Assembly: GCA_027451445.1 (NCBI GenBank)
Contig: DAIDJG010000119.1
Coordinates: 1 to 55,399 of the forward strand
Direction: 5' to 3'
DNA from: Singulisphaera sp.
Lineage (GTDB): Bacteria; Planctomycetota; Planctomycetia; Isosphaerales; Isosphaeraceae
DNA: 55,399 bases
The notes beneath the pieces are model-generated. The model was not told the origin of the DNA, did no database searches, and worked only from the letters and a program-made list of their open reading frames with translations. Made by a program: the position numbers and the translations under genes. Shown one piece after another: positions 16,844 to 35,980 of the stretch. Each line of letters starts with the position of its first letter. The first letter of the stretch is position 1.

Positions 16844-17152
16844 ATGCGTATCAACACCATGATCGCCGCAGTTGCGGCGTGGGGGTGCATCGCAGTCGCT
16901 GGCTGTGGAGACCCCGGTGGTCCGAGACCGGAGACGGCGAAGGTCCATGGCAAGGTCGTGTACAACGGCAAGCCGGTGACAAAAGGCACGGTGACATTTG
17001 TGCCGATTCTCGGCAAAGGTGGAGAGAGCGGCGAGTCGGGAAACGGACCGATTGAGTCGGACGGCTCCTTCACGTTGACCACGTTTAACACGGGCGACGG
17101 AGCGATTATCGGCCAGCACAACCCACAGGTCGGCAGAGCTGGTTTGCCATGA
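16844..17152 (+). pseudogene. Truncated transthyretin-like lipoprotein
   Basis: The 102-codon frame begins with a lipoprotein signal (MRINTMIAAVAAWGCIAVAGC, acylated Cys21). It continues as a planctomycete carboxypeptidase-regulatory/transthyretin-like domain: KVHGKVVYNGKPVTKGTVTF, then IESDGSFTLTTFNTGDGAIIGQH. Family proteins go on for another 20-40 residues after the GDGAIIGQH stretch. Here the homology stops near 17115 and the sequence becomes, in another frame, the interior of a DUF1559 gene. I read this as a deletion joining two genes. A short lipoprotein might still be made. Confidence 0.62.
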
Positions 17153-17862
17153 TCCTTCCCTACGTTGAGCAAACGTCGCTGTTCAACGCGATGAATTTCA
17201 CGTATGGATCCGAGACCTTGATCAACTCCACAGTCTGCATGACCTACGTCAGCGTGTATGCGTGTCCCAGCGACACTTCGCCCAACTACTCGGTCATCGG
17301 CCGTGATGACAACGGTAATTGGCAGGGACAAGGGCCCAAACTCAGTTACCTCGGGAACCTGGGGGACAACGACACCCAGTGTAGTGCATTCCCCTTCCCG
17401 AACGCGCCCGCCATCCGCAATAACGGCTTCGGCGACGGTGGCACCGCCACTGGGATCATTTGCCGGCAAGGACAGTACGGCGCCTACGGTATCCGCGACG
17501 TCACCGACGGTACGAGCAACACGTTCGCCGCGGGCGAGACCATTTTCTACTCGTGCAACTGGTTCTCGTGGATCAATGGCAATGGTTCGACGGGATCGAC
17601 CTGCGTTCCCATCAACACCCAAGTCGTCCCGAGGGGCGGTGGGTCGGCCTCGGCGACGCAGACCGTGGTCAACGGCGTCCCGATCTGGACCAGTGACAAT
17701 TGGTGCGTTGGGTTTGGATTCCGGAGCCAGCACCCGGGGATCGTCAACTTCCTGTTCTGCGACGGTTCGACGCGTGCGGTCAAGTCATCGGTCGCCCGGG
17801 TCACCTACCGCGCCCTGAGTACAAGGGCGGGGGGCGAGGTCATCGACGCGACGGCCTACTGA
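17149..17862 (+). pseudogene. DUF1559 protein lacking its N-terminal pilin-like part
   Basis: The frame resembles the C-terminal two thirds of DUF1559 proteins: SWFAMILPYVEQTSLFNAMNF, CPSDTSPNYS, then GAYGIRDVTDGTSNTFAAGE and FGFRSQHPGIVNFLFCDGST, the last matching the H-x-G-G-x-N/F-x-x-DGS-like end. Homology already includes residues before the ATG at 17149 (SWFA). The usual type IV pilin-like start (FTLIELLVVIAIIA) and about 80 residues after it are missing. It is therefore a 5'-truncated gene joined to the lipoprotein frame. Whether the 237-residue fragment is translated is unknown. Confidence 0.75.
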
Positions 17863-17882
17863 GCTCCTGAGAGCCCCAAAAT

Positions 17883-17909
17883 CCGAGACGCCCTTTTGGG
17901 GCGTCTCGG
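17883..17909 (+). terminator. Hairpin terminator after the DUF1559 fragment
   Basis: CCGAGACGCCC (17883-17893) pairs perfectly with GGGCGTCTCGG (17899-17909) around a TTTTG loop, 20 bases after the stop codon. The 11-bp GC-rich stem is strong. No T-run follows. It ends only 11 bases before the next gene's ATG. Confidence 0.7.
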
Positions 17910-17920
17910 CCCTCGAAGTC

Positions 17921-19180
17921 ATGCGCTTACTCGAACCCGCTCAGTGGCGAAATGCGGTGGTCTCCCTGGCCGTGCTGGGCCTGATCGGAACGGGCGTGGC
18001 CTTCTGGCTGGGGGGGCGACCCGAGCAGCACCTATCCGAGGCACGTCGTCTCCTTGACGACGGGGAACCTGCCGAGGCGCTCTCCTGGCTCGACCTGCCA
18101 GAATCGTCGGCCCGCACGCGGGACCGAGCGCTCTTGCTGCGCGCCCGGGCGGCCGTGGAGGAAGGGCGACCTGCCGACGCCGTTGCCCCCCTCAACAACA
18201 TTGAGCCCGCGGGGCCATGGGGTGTCGAAGCCAATTACTGGAAAGCGCGCGTTCTGTTCGCGGCCAGGAATGCACAGCTCGCTGCCGCCTGGTTGCATCG
18301 AGTGTTAGAGCAACGCCCCAACGACACGGAGTCGCTGCGCTGGCTCGCCGCGGCCTCGTACGAGATCGGCGACTGGTCGTCGGCAGTGGACGCCCTGACG
18401 CAAGTGACCAGGCTGGACCCCAACGACGCGCGAGCGTGGCGCACCCTGGGGCTTCTCTACAAAGAGGAAAACCGGTTCGAGAATGCCCGATTCGCGTACG
18501 AAGCATCACTTCAGCACGTACCCGGTCAGCCCAAGGTTCGACTCGAACTCGCCGAGGTGCTGATTCACCTGGTGCGGTTTAGCGACGCCGAACGCGAGCT
18601 CGAGCTTTGTCGAGGAAGCGTCCCCGAGGCCGAGCGGCTGAATCTCCTCGCTCAATGCGTCCGCGCACGGGATGACAGCGCCGCGCTACATGAGTTGCTG
18701 GATTCGGGCCTCAAATCATACCCGGACCACTCGGGCCTCCTTGGTCAACGCGCCGCACTTGCCGTATCCGAGGGGCGGTTTGATGAAGCCCTCCCCTTTC
18801 TCGACCGCGCCATTACCGCGAATCCTTTCGTCCCTCAACACCACTATCAACGCGCGCTGGCACTATTCCGGGCCGGACGCGAGGCCGAAGGGCAACGCGA
18901 CCTGGCCCGTTTCCAGGTCCTCCACAAATTGACTTCGACGCTATCGGACCAAACGCGTATCGCAAATGAGCGACCGAACGATCCCCAAATTCGTTGCCAA
19001 CTCGCCGATGTGGCCCTCGAGCTTGACGACATCAACCAGGCTGCCTACTGGTACCGCGCCGCTCTCGGCTGCGATCCTCAGTGTGAAACCGCACGCGCTG
19101 GCCTACTCGCCCTTGGAGCACGAGGGGAGCGTCCGGCAGAGTCCGCACCGGGTTCGATCCTGGCATTTCCGGGACGGTAA
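17921..19180 (+). CDS. Membrane-anchored TPR protein
   Basis: The 419-residue protein has one N-terminal membrane segment (VVSLAVLGLIGTGVAFWLGG) followed by at least seven tetratricopeptide-like helical repeats. Examples are PNDTESLRWLAAASYEIGDW, PNDARAWRTLGLLYKEENRF and LGQRAALAVSEGRFDEALPF. Such repeats mediate protein-protein contacts, and the domain probably lies outside the cytoplasm. The ATG at 17921 sits right after the terminator hairpin. It has no enzymatic motif and its partner is unknown. Confidence 0.82.
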   Translation: MRLLEPAQWRNAVVSLAVLGLIGTGVAFWLGGRPEQHLSEARRLLDDGEPAEALSWLDLPESSARTRDRALLLRARAAVEEGRPADAVAPLNNIEPAGPWGVEANYWKARVLFAARNAQLAAAWLHRVLEQRPNDTESLRWLAAASYEIGDWSSAVDALTQVTRLDPNDARAWRTLGLLYKEENRFENARFAYEASLQHVPGQPKVRLELAEVLIHLVRFSDAERELELCRGSVPEAERLNLLAQCVRARDDSAALHELLDSGLKSYPDHSGLLGQRAALAVSEGRFDEALPFLDRAITANPFVPQHHYQRALALFRAGREAEGQRDLARFQVLHKLTSTLSDQTRIANERPNDPQIRCQLADVALELDDINQAAYWYRAALGCDPQCETARAGLLALGARGERPAESAPGSILAFPGR

Positions 19181-19276
19181 AGGCGCGCGCAGGAATAACT
19201 GATGCACGCCAAAGCTTTAGTGGATTTTCGCGCAGGGACATGTTGTCCTGGCACTCAGAAAGCCAAAAACACAGAA

Positions 19277-19313
19277 CCCCCACGACCCAGGCTATGGCCA
19301 CGAGTCATGGGGG
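19277..19313. terminator. Possible bidirectional terminator
   Basis: CCCCCACGAC near 19277 pairs with GTCATGGGGG at 19304-19313 (one mismatch). It lies between the convergent TPR gene and the 42-residue membrane microprotein gene, so it could end both transcripts. No other feature is seen in 19181-19403. Confidence 0.4.
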
Positions 19314-19403
19314 CGTTTATATCAATCTGCCCTTAACGCGGACGCGACTGCGGATCCCCTCCTTCAGGGCAGTTGGGGAAGGAGGGTTGGAAGACCTTGG
19401 TCG

Positions 19404-19532
19404 TTACTTACCCAGCATCTTTGCCACGATGTAGATGCCGATCGCACCCATAATTCCCCCACCGAAGAGGAGGTACAGCAAAGAGTACTGGGCCGCGGCA
19501 TAGATCACCGGCATCTGTACGAGAGTTTGCAT
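19404..19532 (-). CDS. 42-residue single-pass membrane microprotein
   Basis: A short frame encodes MQTLVQMPVIYAAAQYSLLY, then LLFGGGIMGAIGIYIVAKML and GK. Almost the whole chain is one long hydrophobic segment or a helical hairpin with a central GGG turn, ending in a basic tail. AGGTG stands about 5 bases before the ATG. Coding is supported by the strong amphiphilic composition with a clean start and stop, not by any family I know. It could be a small membrane regulator or a toxin-like peptide; neither is shown. Confidence 0.5.
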   Translation of the reverse strand: MQTLVQMPVIYAAAQYSLLYLLFGGGIMGAIGIYIVAKMLGK

Positions 19533-19736
19533 GGGAACACCTGTACGAGCGAGTGGTTACGTTAATCCAATTGGCCTGTCTTCCCTTCGGACGTGCCCTG
19601 AGGCCACGACGCCCGAACGATTCTCCTAGACTCGCAAACAGCGTGCCGGCTTCCCCCGATCGACCCTTGACTCGGCCCTGCGTGCCGTGGAAATTGGCGG
19701 TCTCGATACGCGGGGGGACGTTTCCTGGAGGCTTCC

Positions 19737-20756
19737 ATGATCGAGCGAGTTCGAGGTGGGTGGCAGTGCAGCGCGCGTGCGTCCGTGGTCCGAACAATCG
19801 CGCTGGTATTCTTAGCGGGAATGTCGGGCTGGGTGTTTGCGCAACAATCGAGCGATCGCGAGACGCCGATCGGACCGCGGTGGTGGCCGTCGGAATGGGG
19901 GGCTCAAGACCAGCGCGGGGCGGCGAATCGAATCACGCCCGAGAAGGTGATCGAGGCCAGGTCGCTCATCCGGCAGGGGAAGGTCTATTCGCTCGGACGC
20001 GTGTATGAACAAGGTATGCCTTTGCCGGGCAAACGCCACTACAGCCTGACGATCCCCGGCTCACCCACGTATCCGCCAGCGGGCAAAAATCAGGGTGTGT
20101 TTTTCGACGAGATGTTTTCCGGCGAGATCGGCCAGGTCGGAACGCAGTTCGACGGTCTCGGGCACGCAGGGGTGCGGATCGGCAACGACGATTACTTCTA
20201 CAATGGCTTCAAACGGACCGAGTTCGCGACGCCTTACGGCCTGCAAAAACTCGGCGTCGAGAATGTCGGCCCGATCTTCACCCGCGGCATCCTGCTCGAC
20301 GTGGCCGCCCACCGAAAGGCGAAGCGCTTGCCTTCGGGATATGTGATTACGCCGGAGGATCTCGAAGGATGCCTGGCGGAAGCAAAGCTGACCATCCGGC
20401 CGGGTGACGTGGTGCTGATCCACACGGGCCATGGCGAGCTGTGGATGAAAGACAACGCGGCCTACGGCTCCGGCGAACCGGGAATCGGCATGGCGGCGGC
20501 CCGCTGGCTCAGCGATCGCAAGATCGTGCTCATCGGGGCCGACAACTTTGCGATCGAGGTTGCGCCGTCTGAAGACCCGGCAACCTCATACCCCGTGCAC
20601 CAGTGGAACCTCATCCGCCAGGGTATCTATCACCTGGAGAACCTTGACCTGTCCGAGCTCGCCCGCGAAAAGGTGTATGAGTTCGCCTTTGTATTCAGCC
20701 CCTTGCGCTTGAAGGGAGCCACCGGGTCGCCGGGCAACCCGATTGCCATCCATTGA
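19737..20756 (+). CDS. Exported cyclase-family hydrolase
   Basis: The 339-residue protein begins with a Sec signal (TIALVFLAGMSGWVFAQ) after a GGAGG ribosome binding site. The mature part matches the cyclase/kynurenine-formamidase-like fold (PF04199): WGAQDQRGAANRITPEKV, KVYSLGRVYEQGMP, QVGTQFDGLGHAGVRIG and TGHGELWMKDN. In classical members the metal site is HxGTHxDxPxH. Here it reads GTQFDGLGH, as in the larger GTQ-type subgroup, so metal binding may differ. Its substrate is probably a cyclic or amide-containing metabolite but cannot be named. A 45-codon frame overlaps its stop codon by one base. Confidence 0.85.
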   Translation: MIERVRGGWQCSARASVVRTIALVFLAGMSGWVFAQQSSDRETPIGPRWWPSEWGAQDQRGAANRITPEKVIEARSLIRQGKVYSLGRVYEQGMPLPGKRHYSLTIPGSPTYPPAGKNQGVFFDEMFSGEIGQVGTQFDGLGHAGVRIGNDDYFYNGFKRTEFATPYGLQKLGVENVGPIFTRGILLDVAAHRKAKRLPSGYVITPEDLEGCLAEAKLTIRPGDVVLIHTGHGELWMKDNAAYGSGEPGIGMAAARWLSDRKIVLIGADNFAIEVAPSEDPATSYPVHQWNLIRQGIYHLENLDLSELAREKVYEFAFVFSPLRLKGATGSPGNPIAIH

Positions 20757-20893
20757 TGAGAAGGTCCGAGCGATGCGAGTTGAAGACGGCGGGACGCGTG
20801 AGCGGCGGCGAGGGCGATGAGAAGCTATTACGAGAGTTACTGGAGCGCCACCTGAACCTCGTCGAGCCGCCTCCGGCAAACGGGCCGAAGTAA
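20756..20893 (+). CDS. Possible 45-residue hypothetical protein
   Basis: The ATG at 20756 overlaps the last base of the cyclase stop codon. The frame reads MRRSERCELKTAGRVSGGEG, then DEKLLRELLERHLNLVEPPP and ANGPK. The charged amphipathic centre (EKLLRELLERHL) looks like real protein, perhaps a small DNA-binding or regulatory tail. It could also be the remnant of a longer gene. No family recognised and no ribosome binding site is clear, so this is tentative. Confidence 0.33.
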   Translation: MRRSERCELKTAGRVSGGEGDEKLLRELLERHLNLVEPPPANGPK

Positions 20894-20931
20894 GCGGCCC
20901 TCGGCTGAATCCATTTTCGGGAGAATCTCCG

Positions 20932-21252
20932 ATGTACCTGACATGGCCCGACGGCGTTGACCACGAGCCGACGGAGGAGAAGATCGTCGACCTGGTTCTT
21001 AGCGAGGAGTATGTCATCCTGTCCGTAGATGAGCTGACGTACATCCAGACGGCGAAGACGCCGATTGGGAAAGCGCCGTTGGGCCATATCGTGGAATACC
21101 AATCCGGTTCGCTCGCGGACCATTACCGAGCCGAGGGCCGGCCATTCGGTTTTCATCGCGTGGCGAAGGCGATGTGCAAATACCTTCGGAACGACGACTC
21201 GTGGCGGTCAGGCTTTCGATGGAAGTGGCTCGACCTGTCGCAAGTCCCGTGA
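20932..21252 (+). CDS. Hypothetical protein, 106 residues
   Basis: The small mixed alpha/beta protein starts MYLTWPDGVDHEPTEEKIVD and contains SVDELTYIQTAKTP and HIVEYQSGSLADHYRA. A GGGAGAA precedes the ATG by about 7 bases. Size and acidic start recall small immunity-type proteins, and the segment around EYQSGSLADHY looks conserved, but I cannot assign a family. No toxin gene lies next to it in this window. Confidence 0.55.
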   Translation: MYLTWPDGVDHEPTEEKIVDLVLSEEYVILSVDELTYIQTAKTPIGKAPLGHIVEYQSGSLADHYRAEGRPFGFHRVAKAMCKYLRNDDSWRSGFRWKWLDLSQVP

Positions 21253-21455
21253 GCGTGGACGACCAAGGAACGGGAGGGACCCCTCCGAACCAAAACCCAA
21301 CGTCTGATAATGGGCGTTATGTTCGATTCGGAGAGCCGGACAGTTCGCCAGCCTTTCCCAATCGGAACCCAAACGTCGCCGGCTCGCCGATCCGGATTAA
21401 GTTGCGGATCCGATAGGTCCCGGGCAACCGTTTGCCACGGCGCGGTCGCGACAAC

Positions 21456-23216
21456 TCAAAAGTACGACGGACGAAGTTCCGCCCTGAGGCGCTCGGCGAC
21501 ATCGATGCGCTCGGACAGCAGATACTGGCCCAGAGCCCAAAGCGCCATCACGTTGATTGCCTCGACGACCGAGGGCACAGCGGAATCCGGAAGGTCGGTG
21601 GATTCCGCACATTCCAGCGCAAGTTCAAGAAGCGCACCGCCGAGCTCGTCGGCAAACGAATCGTGCTCACAGCGCAACTCCGCGTCAGAGGACTCCTCCG
21701 GCACGCTATGAGGTGTATCTGTACACCCGGCTGCGATGAGTGCGGTGGTAGTCCACGCCATACCCTGCGCGAGCGTCCGCGCCCAGACTTCGGAGCCAGG
21801 CGGGGTCTGACGGCTTGATACGGCAGCGCTGGTCTCGTGGGTGGATTGCGGCGAAAGCGGTCCGCTCAAACCGGGCGGATTCAAGTCGGGCAGAACCTGG
21901 GGCAAGGGGCTCTCGTCCCACTGGTGCGCCGGAGCGTCCTCGACGACGACTTCCGACTCGCCGTCATTGTCGATATGGATTCTCGCCCCTCCTGCGGCAC
22001 CGGACGAACTGGCGCCGAATCCACCGTAACCGCTCACGGTGTTCCGCCCGTACAGGCCCCAGATCCCACCGGAGAGACCCGCGGAGCCGCCGGCGAGGTC
22101 CGGGCGATCGGCCTGGTCAGCCACGGTGGTGAGATCTCCCGACGACAACGCTGGGACGAAGAGGTCGGCCAACACCGTTTCGATCAACGACGATCCCGGA
22201 AACATCCCTGGAAATTCCAGGTTAGCGAGGATGTCCTTGAGCAGGTCAAAGGGCGAAATCGATTGCAGGTCGGTCTCCAACTGATTGCGCAGGGCGTCGA
22301 TGGCCGCCTCGCCCTTGTCTTCGAGCGAGATTGCGTCGGCGAGCAAATTGCCCAGCAGCTCGTCGGCACCGGTCGTGTCGCTGACGCTCACGTTCGCGCC
22401 CTGCGCAAGGCCGATCGTGATCGTCTGCCCGTCGATCTGCGTGGCCGCGAGCTGGTAGTCGGCCACGGGCACAGTCCCGGAAGTCGCTGGCGCCAGGCGC
22501 TCGACGACCGTGCTCAAAGGCGCGGGAAGTCGTAGCCCTCCGACGACCTCGTTGACCTTCTGCTGCGCAATTCCTAACCCCTCGGCAAACAGATCCAGTC
22601 CCCTACTGACGACGGAGACCGGCGACGCCCCGCTTGTTCCTGTGAAGAATGAACTGCCCGGTACGTCGGGGAAGCTCATCGTCATGTCTACGCCGCTCAG
22701 CGCGACGTTGACACCCAACAGGTTGAGGGCCAGCGGCTCCATCTCGAAATGAACGACGTCGAGGGTGGGAGCCGTCTGGAGCGAGACTGACTGCAAGTAC
22801 GGCGAAACGTAGGGCGTGCCCCCGTCCGGCAACGTGATCTGGCTGGCCATTGCATTCAGTTGACCATTATCGACCTGGAAATTGGTGAACGTCACCGGCC
22901 CCGTCCAGTTCGTTGTGACGGTCGACGTCCCCGCAGGCGTCAAGAATGCAGGGAGCGGAACAAACATTGAGAGCGCAGGCTGCCCACCGAAAAGCTGCGC
23001 CAGCGCGCTATTCACCTGAACATCCGCCGAGACAGGCTCAGCAACCAGGGGGGGGAGCCCCAGGTCTTGAGCCGTCGGCACATCACCCACGTTCACCCCC
23101 AGCACCGAGGTCGTCGAAGGAACCGTACGGTCTTCCAGCAGCTCGAACGCACCTTGGTATCGACGCGCTCCGTGTTCCTTGCCCGCTGATCCGCGTATTC
23201 GCGATTGCAAAACCAT
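21456..23216 (-). CDS. Large exported planctomycete protein with LEPR-like motif
   Basis: The 586-residue protein has an N-terminal basic stretch followed by GAFELLEDRTVPSTTSVLG, an LEPR-like motif typical of secreted or cell-surface planctomycete proteins. The next ~300 residues are beta-rich with few charged residues (WTGPVTFTNFQVDNGQLNAM; LDVVHFEMEPLALNLLGVNV). A Gly/Ser-rich linker follows (WGLYGRNTVSGYGGFGASSS), then a Pro-rich acidic stretch. The C-terminal ~100 residues are helical, with a hydrophobic TTTALIAAGC. Function unknown. The start is uncertain: ATG at 23216 has no strong ribosome binding site, and the frame is open to 23297. It is divergent from the lipopeptide operon. Confidence 0.65.
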   Translation of the reverse strand: MVLQSRIRGSAGKEHGARRYQGAFELLEDRTVPSTTSVLGVNVGDVPTAQDLGLPPLVAEPVSADVQVNSALAQLFGGQPALSMFVPLPAFLTPAGTSTVTTNWTGPVTFTNFQVDNGQLNAMASQITLPDGGTPYVSPYLQSVSLQTAPTLDVVHFEMEPLALNLLGVNVALSGVDMTMSFPDVPGSSFFTGTSGASPVSVVSRGLDLFAEGLGIAQQKVNEVVGGLRLPAPLSTVVERLAPATSGTVPVADYQLAATQIDGQTITIGLAQGANVSVSDTTGADELLGNLLADAISLEDKGEAAIDALRNQLETDLQSISPFDLLKDILANLEFPGMFPGSSLIETVLADLFVPALSSGDLTTVADQADRPDLAGGSAGLSGGIWGLYGRNTVSGYGGFGASSSGAAGGARIHIDNDGESEVVVEDAPAHQWDESPLPQVLPDLNPPGLSGPLSPQSTHETSAAVSSRQTPPGSEVWARTLAQGMAWTTTALIAAGCTDTPHSVPEESSDAELRCEHDSFADELGGALLELALECAESTDLPDSAVPSVVEAINVMALWALGQYLLSERIDVAERLRAELRPSYF

Positions 23217-23972
23217 GGGAGGGTTTCCACGAGGATACCAGGCCGAAGCCCGGGCGCACCATCGGATAACTGCCGTTTGTTTCAGGAATGAACTCAAGGA
23301 TGCAACCCATGGAATTCACCCTGCAATTCGGGTGCCCCGGGCAGTCGATCGCGGCGGTACATTCGCATTTATTGTTTTTTATTTGGCTCTTTTATGAACT
23401 GACCTCCGCGCAAATAGACGCAACGCATGCTCGGTTGCCGGGGGGGGTCGTCGACTGGTTGCGACGCCCCTAGTTCCAATAGCACCAACACTTAAGATCG
23501 CATCTTGCGTACGCGTTCTCGAGACCATGGCATGCGATTTAGTGTATTTAAGTTCAATCAACAGGATTCCGGTGGCAGTTCTCACATGCAGTCGTGCAGG
23601 TCCTTTCCCGTTGTTGCGCAGGGTTGGCCCAGCCGGCAACATTTCAGTAGAACATGTCTGTGACAAAAAATACCATCGACCAACCATTCTGACATCGGGC
23701 GGCGGGGCCACCGTAGGCTCGCACGCGAGATGGCATGATAGATGCGGTCAGGTTGGGCGATTCGACGACGGTCTCAAAGGACATGTGTTTTGGATTCGTC
23801 GTCTTCTGGACCCGAGTTGTGACAGTTCGGACTTTCGTACTCTGAAGGCGTCGCGAGACGATCGCGCGTTGGTCAGTCTCGCGCGGAAGCTGGGTGGTCG
23901 CGGTGCGCGCCTCCGAAAGGAGCGCTATCGCAACCTCTTGTGATAATTCGATCTGGGACGGAGGGCCGGCGA
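23217..23972. promoter_or_regulatory. Divergent control region upstream of the lipopeptide operon
   Basis: These 756 bases lie between the divergent surface-protein gene and the FAAL gene and must hold the promoters of both. An A/T-rich stretch (about 23363-23400) stands out against the GC-rich background. A 138-codon frame at 23527-23943 has no protein-like pattern and was not called. I see no clear operator or riboswitch, and there is no regulator gene next to the operon. Confidence 0.4.
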
Positions 23973-26125
23973 GTGGCCATCGCGACACGTGACGTAAGCG
24001 GCTCAGGGCAAGAGCATCCTTCCCTGGTGTCGGTACTCCGGCGCCGGGCCACGGAGGAGCCGGCGAGTGTGGCCTTCGTCTTCCTCGCCGACGGGGAGAC
24101 CGAGAAGGCGACCATCACAAATGCCGAACTCGACCGGCAGGCCAGCGTTTGGGCAGCGCTGCTTCAAGCACGGGGGTTGGCCGGCGAGCGGGTATTGTTA
24201 CTTTTTCCGCCCGGTTTGGATTACATCGCTGCCTTCTTTGGGTGCCTCTATGCGGGTGCTGTCGCGGTTCCCGCTTATCCCCCGCGCCGGGGGCGATCGC
24301 TCGACCGCTTGCGGGCCATCGCCAACGACGCGCGAGCCGCAGCCGTGCTCGCAGCTCCGACGATGCGTGCCTTGACCGAACCCCAGCAGGACTCATGGCC
24401 CGAGCCCTTGTGGTTGACGTCAAGCGACCTCGACCCCGCAGCCGACTGGTGTGAGCCTGCACTCGGGCCCACGAATCTCGCGATGCTTCAGTACACCTCG
24501 GGGTCCACATCGGCCCCTAAAGGGGTCATGCTCACCCATGGCAATTTATTGCACAATTGTGAATGGGTCCGGCGTCTCTTTGGCCATACCCCGGAAAGCC
24601 GAGGCATCATCTGGCTTCCGCCGTATCACGACATGGGGTTGATCGGAGGTATTCTCCAGCCATTGTACACAGGATTTGTCTGTCATCTTCTTTCGCCCGT
24701 ACTGATGTTCGCCAGTCCGTTCGCGTGGCTTCAGGCGATCTCGCGCTTCGGCGGAACCACCAGTGGCGGGCCCAACTTTGCCTACGACCTGTGCGTGCGG
24801 AAGGTCACTCCCGAGCAGCGGGCAACGCTTGACCTGAGCGCCTGGCAGGTCGCATTCACCGGCGCCGAGCCCGTGCGTGCCGAGACCCTGGAGCGCTTCG
24901 CGACGACCTTCGGTCCGTGTGGCTTTCGGCGCGAGGCGTTCTACCCCTGCTACGGTCTTGCCGAAGCCACCCTCATCGCGGCGGGCGGCCGGCGCAACGC
25001 GGCACCCCGGACCCTCGGCGTCTGCAAGGCCATGCTGGAGACGGGCCAGGTGAAGGTCGCCGCCGATGGCGAATGCCCGCGCGATGTCCTCGTGAGCTGC
25101 GGGTCAAGCCTGGACGATCAAAGCCTGATCGTCGTTGACCCCGAGCGGCAGAGTCCTTGCCCGCCCGGCCGCGTCGGCGAGGTCTGGCTTTCCGGTCCAA
25201 GCGTGGCACAGGCCTACTGGGAACGGCCCGATGAGAGTCGGCAAACCTTCGGAGCCACCCTGGCCGACACCGGCGAAGGACCCTTCCTGCGCACCGGAGA
25301 CCTCGGCTTCCTGCACGACGGTGCGCTCTTCGTCACCGGGCGTCGGAAGGATCTGATCATCCTGCGCGGGCGAAATCTTTACCCGCACGACCTGGAACTT
25401 TCGGCCGAGCGCAGCCACCGCGATTTGCAGCGGGGCTCCTGCGCCGCGTTCGCCGTTGTTGAAGAGGGTCTGGAGCGACTCGTCATCGCCTGCGAAGCCA
25501 TTCCGCGACGTCAGCCCCAATTGGCGGAAGTCGCCGAGGCGGTGTGCCGCGCCATCTCCGAGGAGCACGAGGCCGACCTGCACGCGTTCGTCTTGCTCCG
25601 TCCCGGAGGACTCCCGAAGACATCAAGCGGCAAAATTCAGCGGGGCGAGTGTCGGCGCCTTTACCAGGGGGCGATGCTCGACGCGCTCGGGCAGTGGCAT
25701 GCCCAGGCCCGTTCGGCGTGCAACGGGCTCACACGGTCGACACTCCTGGCTCTACCGCCCGATGAGCGGGCGGCCCGGGTTATTGGCTACGTTCGCGGTG
25801 CAGTCGCCCGGATGCTGGGTGAGGATACCTCGCGGGTTGATCCGGACCGTCCCTTGAACACCTTCGGGCTCAGTTCGCTGGCAACGCTCGAACTCAAGAA
25901 TGCCGTGGAGGAGAACCTCGGCGTGACCCTCCCGCTCACGCACCTGCTCCAAGGGGCCAGCCTGTCCCAACTGGCCGCGGAAATCGACCGGGAACTCTCG
26001 ACGCCTGAAGCCCCTTCGGAGCGCCTCGATCTGACCACGCTCCTCGGACAGCTTCAGCGACTTTCCGATGATGAGGTCAAGACGCTGCTCGCGAGCGATG
26101 ACGCGTCGGTCAGGAGCATACTCAC

Positions 26126-26129
<4 letters not shown>
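23973..26129 (+). CDS. Fatty acyl-AMP ligase with C-terminal acyl carrier domain
   Basis: The 718-residue loading enzyme activates a fatty acid as acyl-AMP and passes it to its own carrier domain, starting lipopeptide synthesis. The adenylating part (about residues 15-560) has FAAL-type stretches: LQYTSGSTSAPKGVMLTHGN, IIWLPPYHDMGLIGGILQPL and YGLAEATLIAAGG. The GRRKDLIILRGRNLYPHDLE and KTSSGKIQR motifs follow. The carrier domain ends the protein, with NTFGLSSLATLELKNA and the phosphopantetheine Ser near residue 634. GTG at 23973 is preferred because GGAGGG precedes it; GTG at 23940 would add 11 residues. Its stop overlaps the NRPS start (ATGA), so the two are translationally coupled. The FAAL-then-C-domain order implies an N-acylated peptide. 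Confidence 0.93.
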
Positions 26130-35968
<9,839 letters not shown>

Positions 35969-35980
35969 ATCGAGGTGTCG

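Noticed and set aside
23527-23943. 138-codon ORF upstream of the FAAL gene
   Set aside because: No ribosome binding site, domain or protein-like pattern; it occupies the divergent control region.
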